Shown here: piece by piece, positions 10,521-20,744 of the stretch
How positions within the stretch are numbered: the stretch's first letter is position 1
Layout: each line of letters starts with the position of its first letter
From: Branchipolynoe longqiensis
Taxonomy: Eukaryota; Annelida; Polychaeta; Phyllodocida; Polynoidae
Assembly: GCA_030323885.1 (NCBI GenBank)
Contig: CM059194.1
Location: 7,153,686-7,217,685 of the forward strand
Direction of reading: 5' to 3'
DNA length: 64,000 nucleotides
Position numbers and translations under genes: made by a program
The notes under the pieces: model-generated
What the model saw: the letters and a program-made list of their open reading frames with translations, nothing else
Told to the model about the DNA's origin: nothing
The model's database searches: none

Positions 10521-11705
10521 CTATATCAGCAGCCATTGTGTTATGATATAGCGCGGTACTTAATTATTCTAATTCCTGGCACCAATGAAGCAGCACTCCG
10601 CCCACCATCCACAACCCCCCCTCCCCCCTCCCCCCTCCCCCCTCCCCCTGTGGTTCATGGCTCCTGTTTACTGATTCGCGCCTCTTCTGGTTGTCGTGGA
10701 CTCCGCCTCCTCATCCCATATCCTCTCGTCCAGCCTCCCAAATCGCTTTATTCACTTTGTTCCTATTTCACCGACTGTCTGCTGCAATGTGGACCAGGCT
10801 TCAAGTGAGATACAGTCAGCGCTTTAGGTTATGAAACTGTGCTTCCATCAAACAGTGCAGCTTTAAATTACCTTAGTTTTGAAACTTAAACATATGGAAT
10901 TTAAATTTAACAAAATTAGCAGCTGGAGGCTGATATCGGACTGGCTATATTATAACTACTACATAACTACTGTGTAGCCCGACATTTTCCGCGAATTTTT
11001 AATTTCCGCGATTAAGGTTAAAATGCCAATATATATGACAACAATTGCTTAGTCCGAATTCCTTTCGTATATGACCTTAGCTGGTCCTAGAACATACATC
11101 CAAATGAGAAAGAGTTTGGCATGGGTGAAAATACAATTAAATAATGACAATTAAAACCTGATTCCGGTGTTTTTTTTGGTAGTAATTCCCTAACAGTGCT
11201 AATCCTATGGTAGAAAATCTGCATTTCACAGAAATTCGCCATTTGTGTCAAAACCTTGGCTTTGTTCTGCCGGGACCCACTAGGTGGCGGCGCCAAGGTC
11301 TCGGCTTGATTTCTGTGTTGTTTTGCCGGAGACCACTTTCATCCTTGTAACATGAATCCACGTTAAAAGCCATGTCCCTAGAGGGCACTAAAACCTTTCT
11401 GGTGGAAACCTCAGATTCTCGTCTGAATGCACTACCAACCTTCTACACTGCCCTTAAGAGAGATGAGGAATTTCCAATTTTGAGCAGAGTTAATATTTTG
11501 GGTCACGTGGTTAGAATATAAAGTTTATCACAAGTCAGATTTGTTGTAGGAGACGATTCTCATCCCATTCGTAAGAATCCAAATCAACACTGCGGCTTTG
11601 TGACCGCAAACTGGGCTTGGGCTGGTGGTAGCAACTCCTTAACAGCACGCGTTCAATTGTAATTTGTAGTAACCATTGACTTACCCACAATGCTCTTCTC
11701 CGCAG
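10521..11705. other. Spacer / intron sequence upstream of the Spire exon
   Basis: 10607-10647 is a (CCCCCTC)n tract. 10850-10930 and 10990-11060 are AT-rich. A CTCF-like word CCACTAGGTGGCGGCGCC lies at 11277-11294. 11680-11705 is the branch and pyrimidine region before the exon acceptor (CTTCTCCGCAG). No coding sequence seen. Confidence 0.5.
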
Positions 11706-11870
11706 GCGCGACTGTGGATCCAGGTGATGCGCGACCTGCGTCGCGGAGTCCAGCTGAAGAAGGTCGACCACCTCGACTTTCGGCAGACGTCTCTCGAGTT
11801 CGAACTCACACCGTTCGAGATGTTAATGGAGGATATTCGCACAAGGCGCTACACTCTGCGTCAGGTTCTG
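11706..11870 (+). CDS. spire: Spire exon: region before WH2-A plus WH2-A
   Basis: The exon is bounded by CTCCGCAG| and CTG|GTGAGT, 55 codons, phase 0 on both sides. It encodes ARLWIQVMRDLRRGVQLKK, then ELTPFEMLMEDIRTRRY and TLRQV. Spire proteins nucleate actin filaments with a row of WH2 motifs after an N-terminal KIND domain; each WH2 is a short amphipathic helix followed by an LKKT-type strand. Here EMLMEDIRTRRYTLRQV fits helix plus LKKT variant, and the stretch before it is the segment that leads from KIND into the WH2 cluster. KIND exons are not recognised to the left in this window. The codon third positions are GC-rich, unlike the AT-rich surroundings. Family assignment rests on my memory of Spire sequences. 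Confidence 0.85.
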
Positions 11871-11941
11871 GTGAGTGTATGATGTCAAGTCTTCCTTTAC
11901 ACTAATCACCGGCTGAGGCTGCCTCCCAGACTGAGTCAGTA

Positions 11942-12209
11942 TAAAGTTGCATAGTCCGATGGTTTTGAGCCAACTTTTGAGATATTGTAAGTGCGAATAT
12001 GTAAAGTTAGTTTTGGCAAGCATGCCAAAACTCTGACACCATAGGCTTCTGTACTAACAGGTTCTATTAAATTGACTCAAGGTTCCCTTCTGTGTGGCGA
12101 CAAATGTTTAATAAGTGCATCAGTATCTAAGTTAGAGATGTAGAATCAAATCTAGATAATTGTTTTGATTTTGACAAGTTTGATGCTTCATCAGACTATG
12201 CACCTTTAA
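11942..12209 (+). mobile_element. MITE-A, internally shortened copy
   Basis: Ends are inverted: TAAAGTTGCATAGTCCGATG at the left, and CAGACTATGCACCTTTAAA at the right. The interior shares TTTGGCAAGCATGCCAAAA and ATAAGTGCATCAGTATCTAA with the copies at 48939 and 63115, but lacks their CTACCTTACTTTAGTTTCAA block. It lies in the Spire intron. The target duplication is unclear (TA or TTA). Confidence 0.75.
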
Positions 12210-12325
12210 ATGTGTCTGATATAGACTAGCGCCGCCAGTTTTCTCCATTCAACTAAAAGTGCTTCAGTACATCTTGTGAATGTTCCCATGTGGGTTCGAA
12301 CTAACTGTGTGTCGGGAGACTGTCT

Positions 12326-12612
12326 TAGTGGTGGTCGAATCGGTAAGAGCACAGGCTTCCCCTGCGGAAGGTCGGGAGTTTGAACCCCAGCGGAGTCAAG
12401 CTAATGATACTTGTCGCGACCTTGCCTGGATGTTGGCATTACTGGGATAGGGCAAGGGCTGGTTAGTTTACTATCGGCATAATGTGACTGAGTGGAAAAT
12501 TGGGTTATGTTGCTAGTGGCCTGCTCTCTCAGTGGGGCATCACTATAAAGTCACCATGAGTGGGCACTGTCACAAGTCAGTATCCAGCCTGATATGACCT
12601 TCGATGTTGTTA
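12326..12612 (+). mobile_element. SINE-A, head variant A', tail truncated
   Basis: Head TGGTCGAATCGGTAAGAGC with box B GTTTGAACCCC and the GGCTTCCCCTGCGGAAGG head variant. The body is complete to GATATGACCTTCGATGTTGT, where a second SINE copy takes over. Confidence 0.85.
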
Positions 12613-13168
12613 ATGACTTATAAAATTGATACTTGTCGCTACCTAGCTTGGCGTTCGGCATTACTGGGACAGCGCAAGGACTGGTTAGCTCAGTGTCAGG
12701 ATTATGTGAATGTGTGGGAGATCAGGTCATGGCAGCTGGACTGTACCACCTCATATAGTTTATTAAATAGATTCTATCAATTATTAATCAAACTTTTCTT
12801 TTTCTATGGGAATTTGTTTCCCTTGACCACAAATATATGATTGTGAGCTTTCTGATTTAATGAGTGTCTATTGGCACATAATTGATTGTCTGCCTTTACA
12901 TGTAAAAGCGATGGTTTGAACAAAAAAACAAACATTTCTCGCCATGAATATGGCTTATGCTGCCGACACGGCATAAAGCAACCACCAATCAATCAATCAA
13001 TCAATCAATCAGGTCATGGTACAGGCAGCTTGATCATCGTGCCGGCGGCCTGGTCTTCCAGTGGGACAGCACTATAAAGTCGCCAATAGTGTGCACTGTC
13101 ACAAGTTAATACCCGTCCTGATATGACCTTAGATGTTGGCAGGACGTAAAACGCAACGGACAACAACA
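12613..13168 (+). mobile_element. SINE-A, headless, split by a later insertion
   Basis: Body from AATGACTTATAAAATTGATA to about 12733, then resumed at 13010 (TCAGGTCATGG) and run to the tail at 13168. The break holds the insertion annotated at 12738-13010. Confidence 0.8.
12738..13010 (+). mobile_element. (ATCA)n-tailed retroelement inserted in a SINE
   Basis: About 270 bp that ends in GAATATGGCTTATGCTGCCG, CACGGCATAAAGCAACC and (AATC)6. The host SINE word ATCAGGTCATGG is present on both sides, consistent with a target-site duplication of about 12 bp. The 3' block is shared with 7480-7545 and 30590-30630. The coding source is not visible. Confidence 0.65.
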
Positions 13169-14061
13169 ATGCATGCATATAAATCTCGTGTGGTTCTTGA
13201 CTGTCTGTCTGTTAGTTCTAAATGTCGTCTGGTTCAACTGAGGCGAGAACAGAGGACAATTTATTCAACATCAGATGACATTTAGTGACGACAGACCAAG
13301 ACAAAAAGACACCAGTAAACGATATTCATGTCAGACCCTGAAAACGTCTTAGTTTGTTAAATTCTTTTGAAAGCCAACTTCTTTGTTTTGGGGGATATTT
13401 ATTCTGTGAACACTGTCTTTTACTTCGACGACTTCAAGGTCATCTGATTCACAGCAAGGTCATGACTCGTCACTGGGGATCTGGGAGTGGCAGAACCGCA
13501 CATTCCTTTCTGTCTGAGAAAAAAAAAATAGGGAAAAAATTGAAAAGGGAACTCTGCAAGGCGTTCAGTCTCCTGTTTCCGGTTGGGGCACGTTTTACTA
13601 AGAAATCATAAATTTTTAAATAGAATTTACGGAATGATTGATGGATGATGATATCACATGTCAACAACCGTCATATTCACGACAAGAGGGGAGAAGAATT
13701 AATTCGTTAACAAATATATATATTTATATATGTCAGTATTAACGTAAAAACTCGCCTGTTCTAAAATGGTTAATCGTTCTGCGCAGGCGCACCGAAGAAA
13801 TGTAGAATCTAGGGATACGCTGAGAGATCTACGAACACGTTATGCTATTGGAAAATTTGTGAATCGTTGATTCTAATATGAGCCTCGAATTGAAATTAAA
13901 GAGAAAAAAAACCCTGGCCTTACATGTCTTCAAATCCAACCGAAGGTTATGTCTTCAAATCCAAGCCAAAGTTGCACCAGTGTCACTTCATAACCTGAAA
14001 GGCCACCATTGATAATATCCCAATATTCATAAAATACTCCCCCCCCCCCCCACCCTTTATT
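13169..14061. other. Spire intron sequence, nothing recognised
   Basis: Mostly AT-rich unique-looking sequence. 13519-13530 is an A run, 13710-13735 is (TA)n, and 14039-14051 is a C run next to the MITE. No coding or RNA gene evidence. Confidence 0.5.
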
Positions 14062-14846
14062 TAAAGGTGCATAGTCCCATGACTTTAAATTTCTGTCATT
14101 TTCTGAGATAAATATATTAGGCTGATCATTATAATCTACCTTACTTTAGTTGTATGCAGGTATTGCATAAATAGCAATACCTCAGGGAGTTTGACGCCCC
14201 TGCCTTGCAGAGTTGTAAACCACTGCCTTGTTGTACAGGTTCTTGACAGAACCGAAGGCTAAGGGAGCAAACCCTGAACAGAAAACGATGTCACTGTAGC
14301 AGCATTAAGGGCGGTTGATGTATGGAACTCCCAACATCTCCCGACCAGCCACTGCAGGGACAAATAGTTTTGCGCCTGTCTTGACATGTTCTTGCCGGTG
14401 TGAAACCTCTATTTGCTCCCCGAGAGAGTGCCGCTGGTAACTTGCAAAAGCCAGCAGCACTTCAACACTTTTGCAGGCAGCTTTCATGAAATGTACAACC
14501 ACACAAAACACCATACCGGCTCGGTCGTCCCCCGGGTTACCAAGGACTGCACTGCTTGAGAGCGGCAGTCAAGTAATGAAAGCAGTCTTTGTCACATCGC
14601 GACCTACAGCATGATGATGATGACTTTAGTTTCAAGTAACTTTGAAATATTTTTGACATGCTTGTTAAAACTCTGACCCCATAGACTTCAGGAGTAACAT
14701 GTTCTACTAAATTGACTCAGTATTCCATTCTATGTAGCAACACAGGATTAATAAGTGCACCAGTATCCAACTTAGATGTGTAGGTTAGATTTAGGTAAGT
14801 GTTTTGCTTTAGATAATGGGGTACTTTTATCAGACTGCAGTTTTAT
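14062..14846 (+). mobile_element. MITE-A, interrupted copy
   Basis: Left end TTAAAGGTGCATAGTCCCAT, interior AATCTACCTTACTTTAGTT, then after the nested insertion TTTCAAGTAACTTTGAAATA and on to the decayed right end ATCAGACTGCAG. Without the insertion it is about 305 bp. Confidence 0.75.
14152..14622 (+). mobile_element. 471-bp retroelement nested in MITE-A
   Basis: Flanked by a 9-bp duplication ACTTTAGTT (14143-14151 and 14623-14631). The last 60 bases (GAGCGGCAGTCAAGTAATGA, AAGCAGTCTTTGTCACATCG) and a (GAT)n tail match the 3' end of the LINE fragment at 54449-54790. The upstream part does not match that LINE's coding end, so this could be a SINE sharing the LINE's 3' tail or a relative with a different 3' UTR. 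An antisense 69-codon frame inside has no family match. Confidence 0.65.
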
Positions 14847-14884
14847 CAACCAAAGTATTGTCTCCGCATTATTAGGATAGTGTA

Positions 14885-15128
14885 AAACAATAAATAAATT
14901 GATACGTGTCACTTCCTAGCCAGGAGCGCGGCATTATTGGGATAGGGCAAGGACTGGTTGGCTCAGTGTCAGGATAATGTGACCGAGTGGGATATCAGGT
15001 CATGGTGCTGGCAGCCTGGTCTCCCAGTGGGGCAGCACTATATAGTCGCCATGAGTGCGCACTGTCACAAGTCAGTACCCGTCCTGATATGACCTTAGAA
15101 GTTGCGAGGACGTTAAACAACAAACAAA
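14885..15128 (+). mobile_element. SINE-A, headless
   Basis: Starts at ATAAATTGATACGTGTCACT and runs through the body to GGACGTTAAACAACAAACAA. A copy with the same AAACAATAAATAAATTGAT breakpoint is at 46917, so this may be a headless subfamily. Confidence 0.85.
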
Positions 15129-15141
15129 CCAATTGCGTAAG

Positions 15142-15212
15142 TCTTTAGTTTGACTCGGCCGGCGTTCGAATCCGCATGTGTAGCGGATGCTCTACCGCCT
15201 AGTCCACCCTGC
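15142..15212 (-). mobile_element. SINE-A head fragment
   Basis: Minus strand reads GGCGGTAGAGCATCCGC and GCGGATTCGAACGCCGG, ending in CGAGTCAAAC. Only the tRNA-like part is present, with no body. Confidence 0.6.
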
Positions 15213-15315
15213 CCGCTACGTCTCTCACGTCGGCTTGTGAGACGTCTCCAGCTGCAAGTGTTTAATGGCTGAACAACTTCCGGATCATTGGGGGTTAACC
15301 AGTCGCCGGCAGGAG

Positions 15316-15645
15316 GGTTGCTTGGGTGTTGGAGTATTTATGTCCTGGCAACATCTAGGTCATATCAGGACGGGTACCGACTTGTGACAGTGCGCACTCG
15401 TGGCAACTTTATAGTGCTGCGCTACTGGGAAATCAGGCCACTGGCACCATGACTCGATATCCTACTCAGTCACATTATCGTGACACTGAGCTAACCAGTC
15501 CTTGCCCTATCCTATTAATGCCGAGCGCCAGGCTAGGAAGTGAAAAGTACCAATTTTGTAAGTCATTGGTTTAACTCGACCGGGAGGCGAACTCCCAACC
15601 GTCCGCACAGGAAGCCTGCGCTCTACCGATTTGGCCCTAGTTTAG
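15316..15645 (-). mobile_element. SINE-A, full length
   Basis: Complete from tail to head on the minus strand, ending at GCGCTCTACCGATTTGGCC. It lies 160 bp before the second Spire exon. Confidence 0.9.
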
Positions 15646-15804
15646 TTGGGAATTTTTTTATTTTTGTCACTGGAACCCCTTTTAGTGACTAGGGTAGGTT
15701 TTCCCCTGATTATTGCTGAGTTGGCGCTAAGCCGAGATCAGTTCGTTGCATAGCGGGGTGAATTGGACACTTCGAGTTGCTAATCGTGGACATTTCTCTT
15801 CCAG

Positions 15805-15891
15805 CTCAACGGAGACATCCCGTTCAAGACCAAGAAGGATGCGCACGAAATCATACTTGAATTCATCCGGTCCAGACCGCCCCTTAGATCG
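15805..15891 (+). CDS. spire: Spire exon: WH2-B
   Basis: Acceptor TTTCTCTTCCAG| and donor TCG|GTAAGT bound 29 codons in phase 0, matching the phase of the exon ending at 11870. It reads [20 protein letters not shown] then IRSRPPLRS. This continues the Spire WH2 cluster: a short NGDIP turn, then an amphipathic helix [13 protein letters not shown] and a PL.. strand corresponding to the second WH2. Translation across the junction (RYTLRQVL then NGDIP) is collinear with the family. The following exon, expected to hold the third WH2, was not found in the 48 kb to the right by eye; it could be degenerate to my search or lie outside. Confidence 0.87.
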
Positions 15892-15959
15892 GTAAGTCTT
15901 CGTTTTTCGCTTAAGGATCTTGCCATGTATTCCTTATATGAATATTTGACAGAGCGCAC

Positions 15960-16296
15960 TGTGTGCGTGGCGGCCCAATCGGTAGAGTGCAGGTCTCGCG
16001 TGCAGAAGATCAGGGGTTAAGTTCCGATCGAGTCAAACCAATGACTTATAAAATTGATACTTGTCACTTCTTAGCCTGGCGCTCGGCATCATTAGGATAG
16101 GGCAAGGACTGGTTCGCTCAGTGTCACGATAATGTCACTGAGTGGGACATCAGGGCATGGTACCGGCGGCCTGATTTCCCAGTGGGGCAGCACTATAAAT
16201 TAGTCAATAGTGTGTACTGTCACAAGTCGGTACCCGTCCTGATATGACCTTAGATGTTGCTAGGACATAAAACTCCACCAACCAACGAACCAACCT
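15960..16296 (+). mobile_element. SINE-A, full length
   Basis: Head GTGGCGGCCCAATCGGTAGA to tail CCACCAACCAACGAACCAAC. It is located 69 bp after the Spire exon donor. Confidence 0.9.
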
Positions 16297-17102
16297 AAGG
16301 ATGTTAGCCTGTATTCCTTATGAATATTTGACATCTTCTTTGTTGGGGGTTTGTAACCTTGACGGTTACAGGCTCCACATTTGACACATCGCAACACGAT
16401 ATTCATATTCCAGAAAGGTCAACCACCTTCGTGCAAGCTCACACGTGACGAGGCAATGAATGTTGGTCGATATACCGGATACGCCATACAACCAGCATCT
16501 GCCTGGGCACAACGCCATACCCAAATAATAAACATATAAATAGAACAAAAAAAATCACAACTCCTGACTAACGCACTCACAGTAGAAGCTGGGGATGTCT
16601 TTACAACAATTAAACGACGAATCGTTGGGGCTGCCCTGAATCACTCCGGTCCGGCGATAGCACAGCACTTGTATCCAGTCGACAGCAGCAAGGGTTTAGG
16701 AGGAAGGGATGGGTAAAGGTGGGTCCAGAGGTTCCATCAACAAGAACAAAGAGAGAGAAATGATAAGGTAAAGGGCCCCACCCAAAATCAGATCAGGGGG
16801 AGAAGTAAGCCTGGGAGAGAAAAAAAAGGGTGGAGTATAAGAAAGAGAAATGAGGAGAGTTGAGTCAAAGGACCGTGTCTTTTTGCTCTATCGTGACCAG
16901 CCGGCGAGCCAAAGGAATGGACAGAGTAAGAGCAGAAAGTGAAATGCTGGCTGGCTCCCCCTCCTGGAACACTTTTCAGACATTATCAAGGAGGAGCATG
17001 GCCAGCAGAGAAGAGATAGAGAGAGGTGTGGACGAAGTGCGGTCCGGATAGCAAGTGTCTCAACCAACGGTCGCCTGACCTTATACAGCGATCGCAGCGC
17101 CA
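16297..17102. other. Spacer, purine-rich in part
   Basis: 16297-16560 is unique-looking with short frames on both strands but no family match. 16680-17050 is A/G-rich with GAGAGA words. No gene supported. Confidence 0.45.
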
Positions 17103-17408
17103 GGCCGGTGTAGTAAGTTCAAAACACTACCTCACAAAAACACTACGGTAGTGTTTTCAACCTAGGTTCAAAACACTACGGTAGTGTTTTCAACCTAGTT
17201 GAAGTTAGGTTCAAAACACTACTCTGGCCATGCTCAAAACACTATCCTTAAGTTCAAAACACTACCTTTAAGTTCAAAACACTAACAAATTTTACATATA
17301 TTATTGCTGCATATTCAGTTTCATTTGTAGTAGGGTGAGGCAGTATGCAGTCGGGTTGGGCAGTATGCAGTAGGGTGGGGAAGTATGCATTAGGGTGGGC
17401 CAGTAGGG

Positions 17409-17616
17409 GTTGTTGGTTGTTGTTTTACGTCCTAGCAACATCTAAGTTCATATCAGGATGATTTGCATCTTAGCAACATCTAAGGTTATATCAGGATGGG
17501 TACCGACTTGTGACAGTACACACTCAAGGTGACTTTATAGTGCTGCCCCACTGGAAAATCAGGATGCCTGCACCATGACCCGATATCACACTCAGTCACA
17601 TTATCCTGACACTGTT
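17409..17616 (-). mobile_element. SINE-A, 3' part with duplicated tail
   Basis: Minus-strand copy truncated within the body. The tail block TAGCAACATCTAAG..CATATCAGGATG occurs twice in a row, as after a short template switch. Confidence 0.8.
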
Positions 17617-17790
17617 ATAGGATGTAAAAATAAACACTCAACATGTCTACACTAATAATACGTGCTTCAGTCGCCGCAGCACCATCAGAGTATAATAATA
17701 CCTGGTGCAGACGATGCTTCCCTATCACTAGTATCAGCGTAACTACTAAAACGTTGTTAAGCACCACAGCACCAACAGCGTATACTAATA

Positions 17791-17968
17791 CAGTAAAACC
17801 TCTGTAAATCGACCGACTTTGGGACCGACTTTAAGTGGTCGATTTAAGGAGGTGGTCGGTTTAAGGAGTTAGAAGATGGTTACAATGGTATTGTTGGGAC
17901 CCAAATAAAGCAATCAATATAGGCGAGTGGTCAATCTGTGGAGGTGGTCGGTTTGGGAGGTTTTACTG
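17791..17968. mobile_element. pogo/Tc1-type MITE, 178 bp
   Basis: Inverted ends CAGTAAAACCTC and GAGGTTTTACTG sit between TA dinucleotides (17789-17790, 17969-17970), the duplication of Tc1/mariner/pogo transposases. Internal words GTGGTCGGTTTAAGGAGTTA and GGTTACAATGGTATTGTTGG are shared with the copy at 29440. Confidence 0.88.
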
Positions 17969-18129
17969 TATGTGGTGTGATGCCACAGAACCTTCAGCAT
18001 AGTCTACTAATACTAGTAATAGTAATAGTAATATGTGCTTCAATCGCCGCAGCACTGTCAGCGTATACTAATAATACATAGCGCAGAAGCCCTAGCGCTA
18101 TCAGCGTAACTATTAGTATGTGCATCCTT

Positions 18130-18180
18130 ATATTACCTTAGATGTTGCCAGGACATAAAATGCCAAACAACCAAACCAAC
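18130..18180 (+). mobile_element. SINE-A tail fragment
   Basis: Only the last 50 bp remain (ACCTTAGATGTTGCCAGGAC, AAAATGCCAAACAACC). Confidence 0.7.
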
Positions 18181-18380
18181 TAGTATGTGCTTCAAACACC
18201 ATATGACGGTCAGCGTATACCAATATGTACCAGTAGGTTACATTTTGCGGCATTACAGCCCCCACTGCAGTATCATGATGGTGTTTTGAACTTAGGTAGT
18301 GTTTTGGACGTATGTAGGGGTAGTGTTTTGAACCTAAGTTCAAAGCACTACCGTAGTGTTTTGAACGTCCTCCACCGGCC

Positions 18381-18850
18381 CCTAGAGGCTGAAACCCGCA
18401 CCCCACATTGGTTAGCTCGGCATCCCCTGGGTGGCAGCACAGTTTTCGCCTTACAGTCGCATACAGCTTGCGCTATATACATTGGTATAATATATGCTGT
18501 ATTATATGAGTATAACAACCCGGAATTCCATACTCGCTCCTCAGCTCCACCCGCAGTGATGGAGCTTGGGGCTGGTCATCTACTGCTCCAACCTGCTCAA
18601 TCTCAGCTCCGACGGTTGCGCCACCTCCCACCGCTCGCTATCTGCTCCTAATGGGAATATAAACAAGGACACTAACTCTCTTAAGTTCGCTCTATTTTTA
18701 TATACCATTTACCTAGGCTCTACTGCATGCCATCAGCTAGCTATCTAGTTCCAGATTTGCCCACAGTGGAGCCACGAGTCGGAGGCCCTGACACTTGTAT
18801 ACCAGCTGTGTCTGGTCGTTATCGCCTCCAGACCCACTCGGACAGTCAAT
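18381..18850. other. Spacer, no gene
   Basis: Unremarkable sequence with a GC-rich stretch at 18540-18630. Open frames on both strands are short and match nothing I recognise. Confidence 0.4.
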
Positions 18851-18856
18851 TTGTAG

Positions 18857-19035
18857 AAAGTGAGAGAGAGAGAGAGTGAGATAGAGAGAGGGAGGGGGAG
18901 GGAGGGATGGGGAGAGAGTGAGCGAGAGTGAGGGATACTGAGAGTTTGAAAGAGAATGCGAGAGTGAGTGAGAGAGTGAGAGCGAGAGAGAGTGAGAGAG
19001 ACAGAGAGACAGAGAGGAGAGACAGAGAGGAGAGA
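18857..19035. repeat. Purine (GAGA)n tract
   Basis: GAGAGAGAGAGTGAGA-type repeats, almost pure A/G on the plus strand. The minus-strand Ser/Leu-rich frames come from this composition. Confidence 0.9.
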
Positions 19036-19310
19036 AAAGTCCAACTCCCATTCCACACCGTGTATTATCGGCGCCTGCCACGCAATTTGAAAACCTCCAC
19101 ATGAGATAGCAATAAATGTAAAATCTACTAACAGTAAGCTAAGGATAGTTCTGATTGAGTTTGACAAATGACAGCATATGTAACTGGTATGTACATGTGT
19201 GCAAGTGAAGTGCTAGAAAATAAATTCTTCTAAACAATTTAAAACGAATAAATAGGAATTGAAGCACGCAATGCGATTGGGAGACCCATGTGTGTGGATT
19301 TGTTAGTAAG

Positions 19311-19655
19311 AGGAGCGGGACTTAGCTCAGGCGGTAGAGTGTCCACCTGTGATGCTGTAGGTCATCCAATCGATCCTTCTCAGTGGACCCATTTGCAGTT
19401 TGGGCTATTTTCCCTTCCAACCAGTGGTCCACAACTGGTTCATCAAAGGTTGTGGTATGTGCTGTCCTGTCTGTGGGAAAGTGCATATAAAAGACCCCTT
19501 GCTGCTTATCGGAAAGAGTAGCCTATGTGGTGGCAGCGGGTTTCCTCCAAAGAAATATGTCAGAATGATGATATGTTTGACATCCAATGGCCGATGATAT
19601 GACAAAAATCAATGTGCTTTAGTGGCATTGTTAAATAAAACAAGCTTTACTTTGG
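19311..19655 (+). mobile_element. SINE-D with conserved central domain (MetaSINE-like)
   Basis: tRNA-derived head GGGACTTAGCTCAGGCGGTA, box B-like ATCGATCCTTCTC, conserved core TATAAAAGACCCCTTGCTGC, AAGAGTAGCCTATGTGG, and 3' end GGCATTGTTAAATAAAACAA. I recognise this core from SINEs common in molluscs and other invertebrates; the MetaSINE name is from memory. A second copy is at 55703-56008. Confidence 0.85.
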
Positions 19656-19864
19656 ATTTGTTAGTAAAGTAGAACGGGCTGGGGTCACGTGACTGTTAGA
19701 GTCCAATGTTGACGACGTCATAGAGAATGGAGCGCTGCCTGTCGGTCACACTGCCATATCTTTATTTCGCATCTGGAGAGTCGCTGATGTGCAGTGCAGA
19801 TTAGAGTGATGGCACTGGCGCCTTGTGCTGGTGTTCGGTTGGACATTATATTCTTCTTCTCTCG

Positions 19865-20204
19865 GATGAGATGGCTGAATCGGTGAAAGCGCTTGCTGGC
19901 TTCCCCTGTGGAAGGTCGTAGATTCAGACCTCGACCGAGTCAAACCGATGACTTACCAAATTTATACTTTTACTATCTAGCCTGGTGCTCGGCATTAATA
20001 TGGCAGGGCAAGGCAAGGATTGGTTTTCTCAGTATCATGATAATGTAATTCAGTCGGATATGGCATCATCATGGTGGTGGTGGTATGGTCTCCCATTGAG
20101 GCAGCACTATAAAGTCACAATGCGTGCTGCACACTCTCACAAGTTGGTGTCCGTCCTAATAAGACCTAAGATGTTGTTAGGACATAAGCCCCAACAAACG
20201 ACTA
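19865..20204 (+). mobile_element. SINE-A, full length, head variant A'
   Basis: Head GATGGCTGAATCGGTGAAAG with GGCTTCCCCTGTGGAAGG, box B GATTCAGACCTC, complete body; diverged, old copy. Confidence 0.88.
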
Positions 20205-20394
20205 GATGAAAGCGCAGACAAGCGAACATCTTCGTATTCACCAATGTGGCATTTTCCACCGCCCGTCTATCTTGTCAGCATGTTGCCTTCTAAAGTTCTG
20301 AGTTCTAGTGTCAGTAATAAACTCCAAAGGTCTACCAACAATTCTGTGGACTTGAGATCAATGTCAACCCATTGAACCATCTCTGACTGGTGCC

Positions 20395-20740
20395 GGCCGT
20401 TTATCGCGACGACCAGGGCGGTAACCAACCGTGACCGGAAGTGGCCAGGCGGTCAGACGGTGCGCATGCGCCGTGAGTGCCGCACTGCCAGTACTTGACG
20501 CTCCGCCGGCACTGCACGCCGGTACCGAACGCAGGTACCGAACGTTGGTTCCGCACGCCGGTACTGCACGCCGGTACTGCACGCCGGGTGCCGGCGGCTC
20601 TTCGCCCAGCCTCGTTGTCAGATGGAGGCTCCCCGTGTTTCCTTCCCCCGCGCATTGATATTCATTCGGGGCTTACACGCGGTGCTGCCACGGGCTATCA
20701 CGTGACATGTGCGAGTCCGGTACCACAAAGACGCCCCCGC
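20395..20740. promoter_or_regulatory. CpG-island-like block with NRF1 and ETS motifs
   Basis: About 340 bp of high GC and CpG. A perfect palindromic NRF1-type word TGCGCATGCGC is at 20461-20471 and an ETS core CCGGAAGTG at 20435-20443. It also carries short repeats of GCACGCCGGTACT (20540-20590). No start codon/donor pair supports a linked exon. It could be a promoter or just a GC-rich repeat. Confidence 0.4.
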
Positions 20741-20744
20741 AACC

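Larger units (their letters stand above)
17103..18380. mobile_element. Composite DNA transposon with inverted subterminal repeats
   Basis: The ends are inverted: GGCCGGTGTAGTAAGTTC on the left; GGCCGGTGGAGGACGTTC is the reverse complement of the right. Next to each end is a cluster of a 14-bp word, GTTCAAAACACTAC, mostly direct at 17116-17285 and mostly inverted at 18275-18370, with palindromic pairs (AAAACACTAC g GTAGTGTTTT). Transposase binding to repeated subterminal words is known for hAT and CACTA elements. The core holds degenerate repeats (GTGCTTCAATCGCCGCAGCA, CAGCGTATACTAATA) and three nested insertions, each listed separately. No transposase frame and no clear target duplication. 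Confidence 0.6.

Noticed and set aside
17795..17965. Conserved-looking GGTCGGTTTAAGGAG block as a regulatory RNA
   Set aside because: The TA flanks and inverted ends show it is a pogo-type MITE, with a second copy at 29440.
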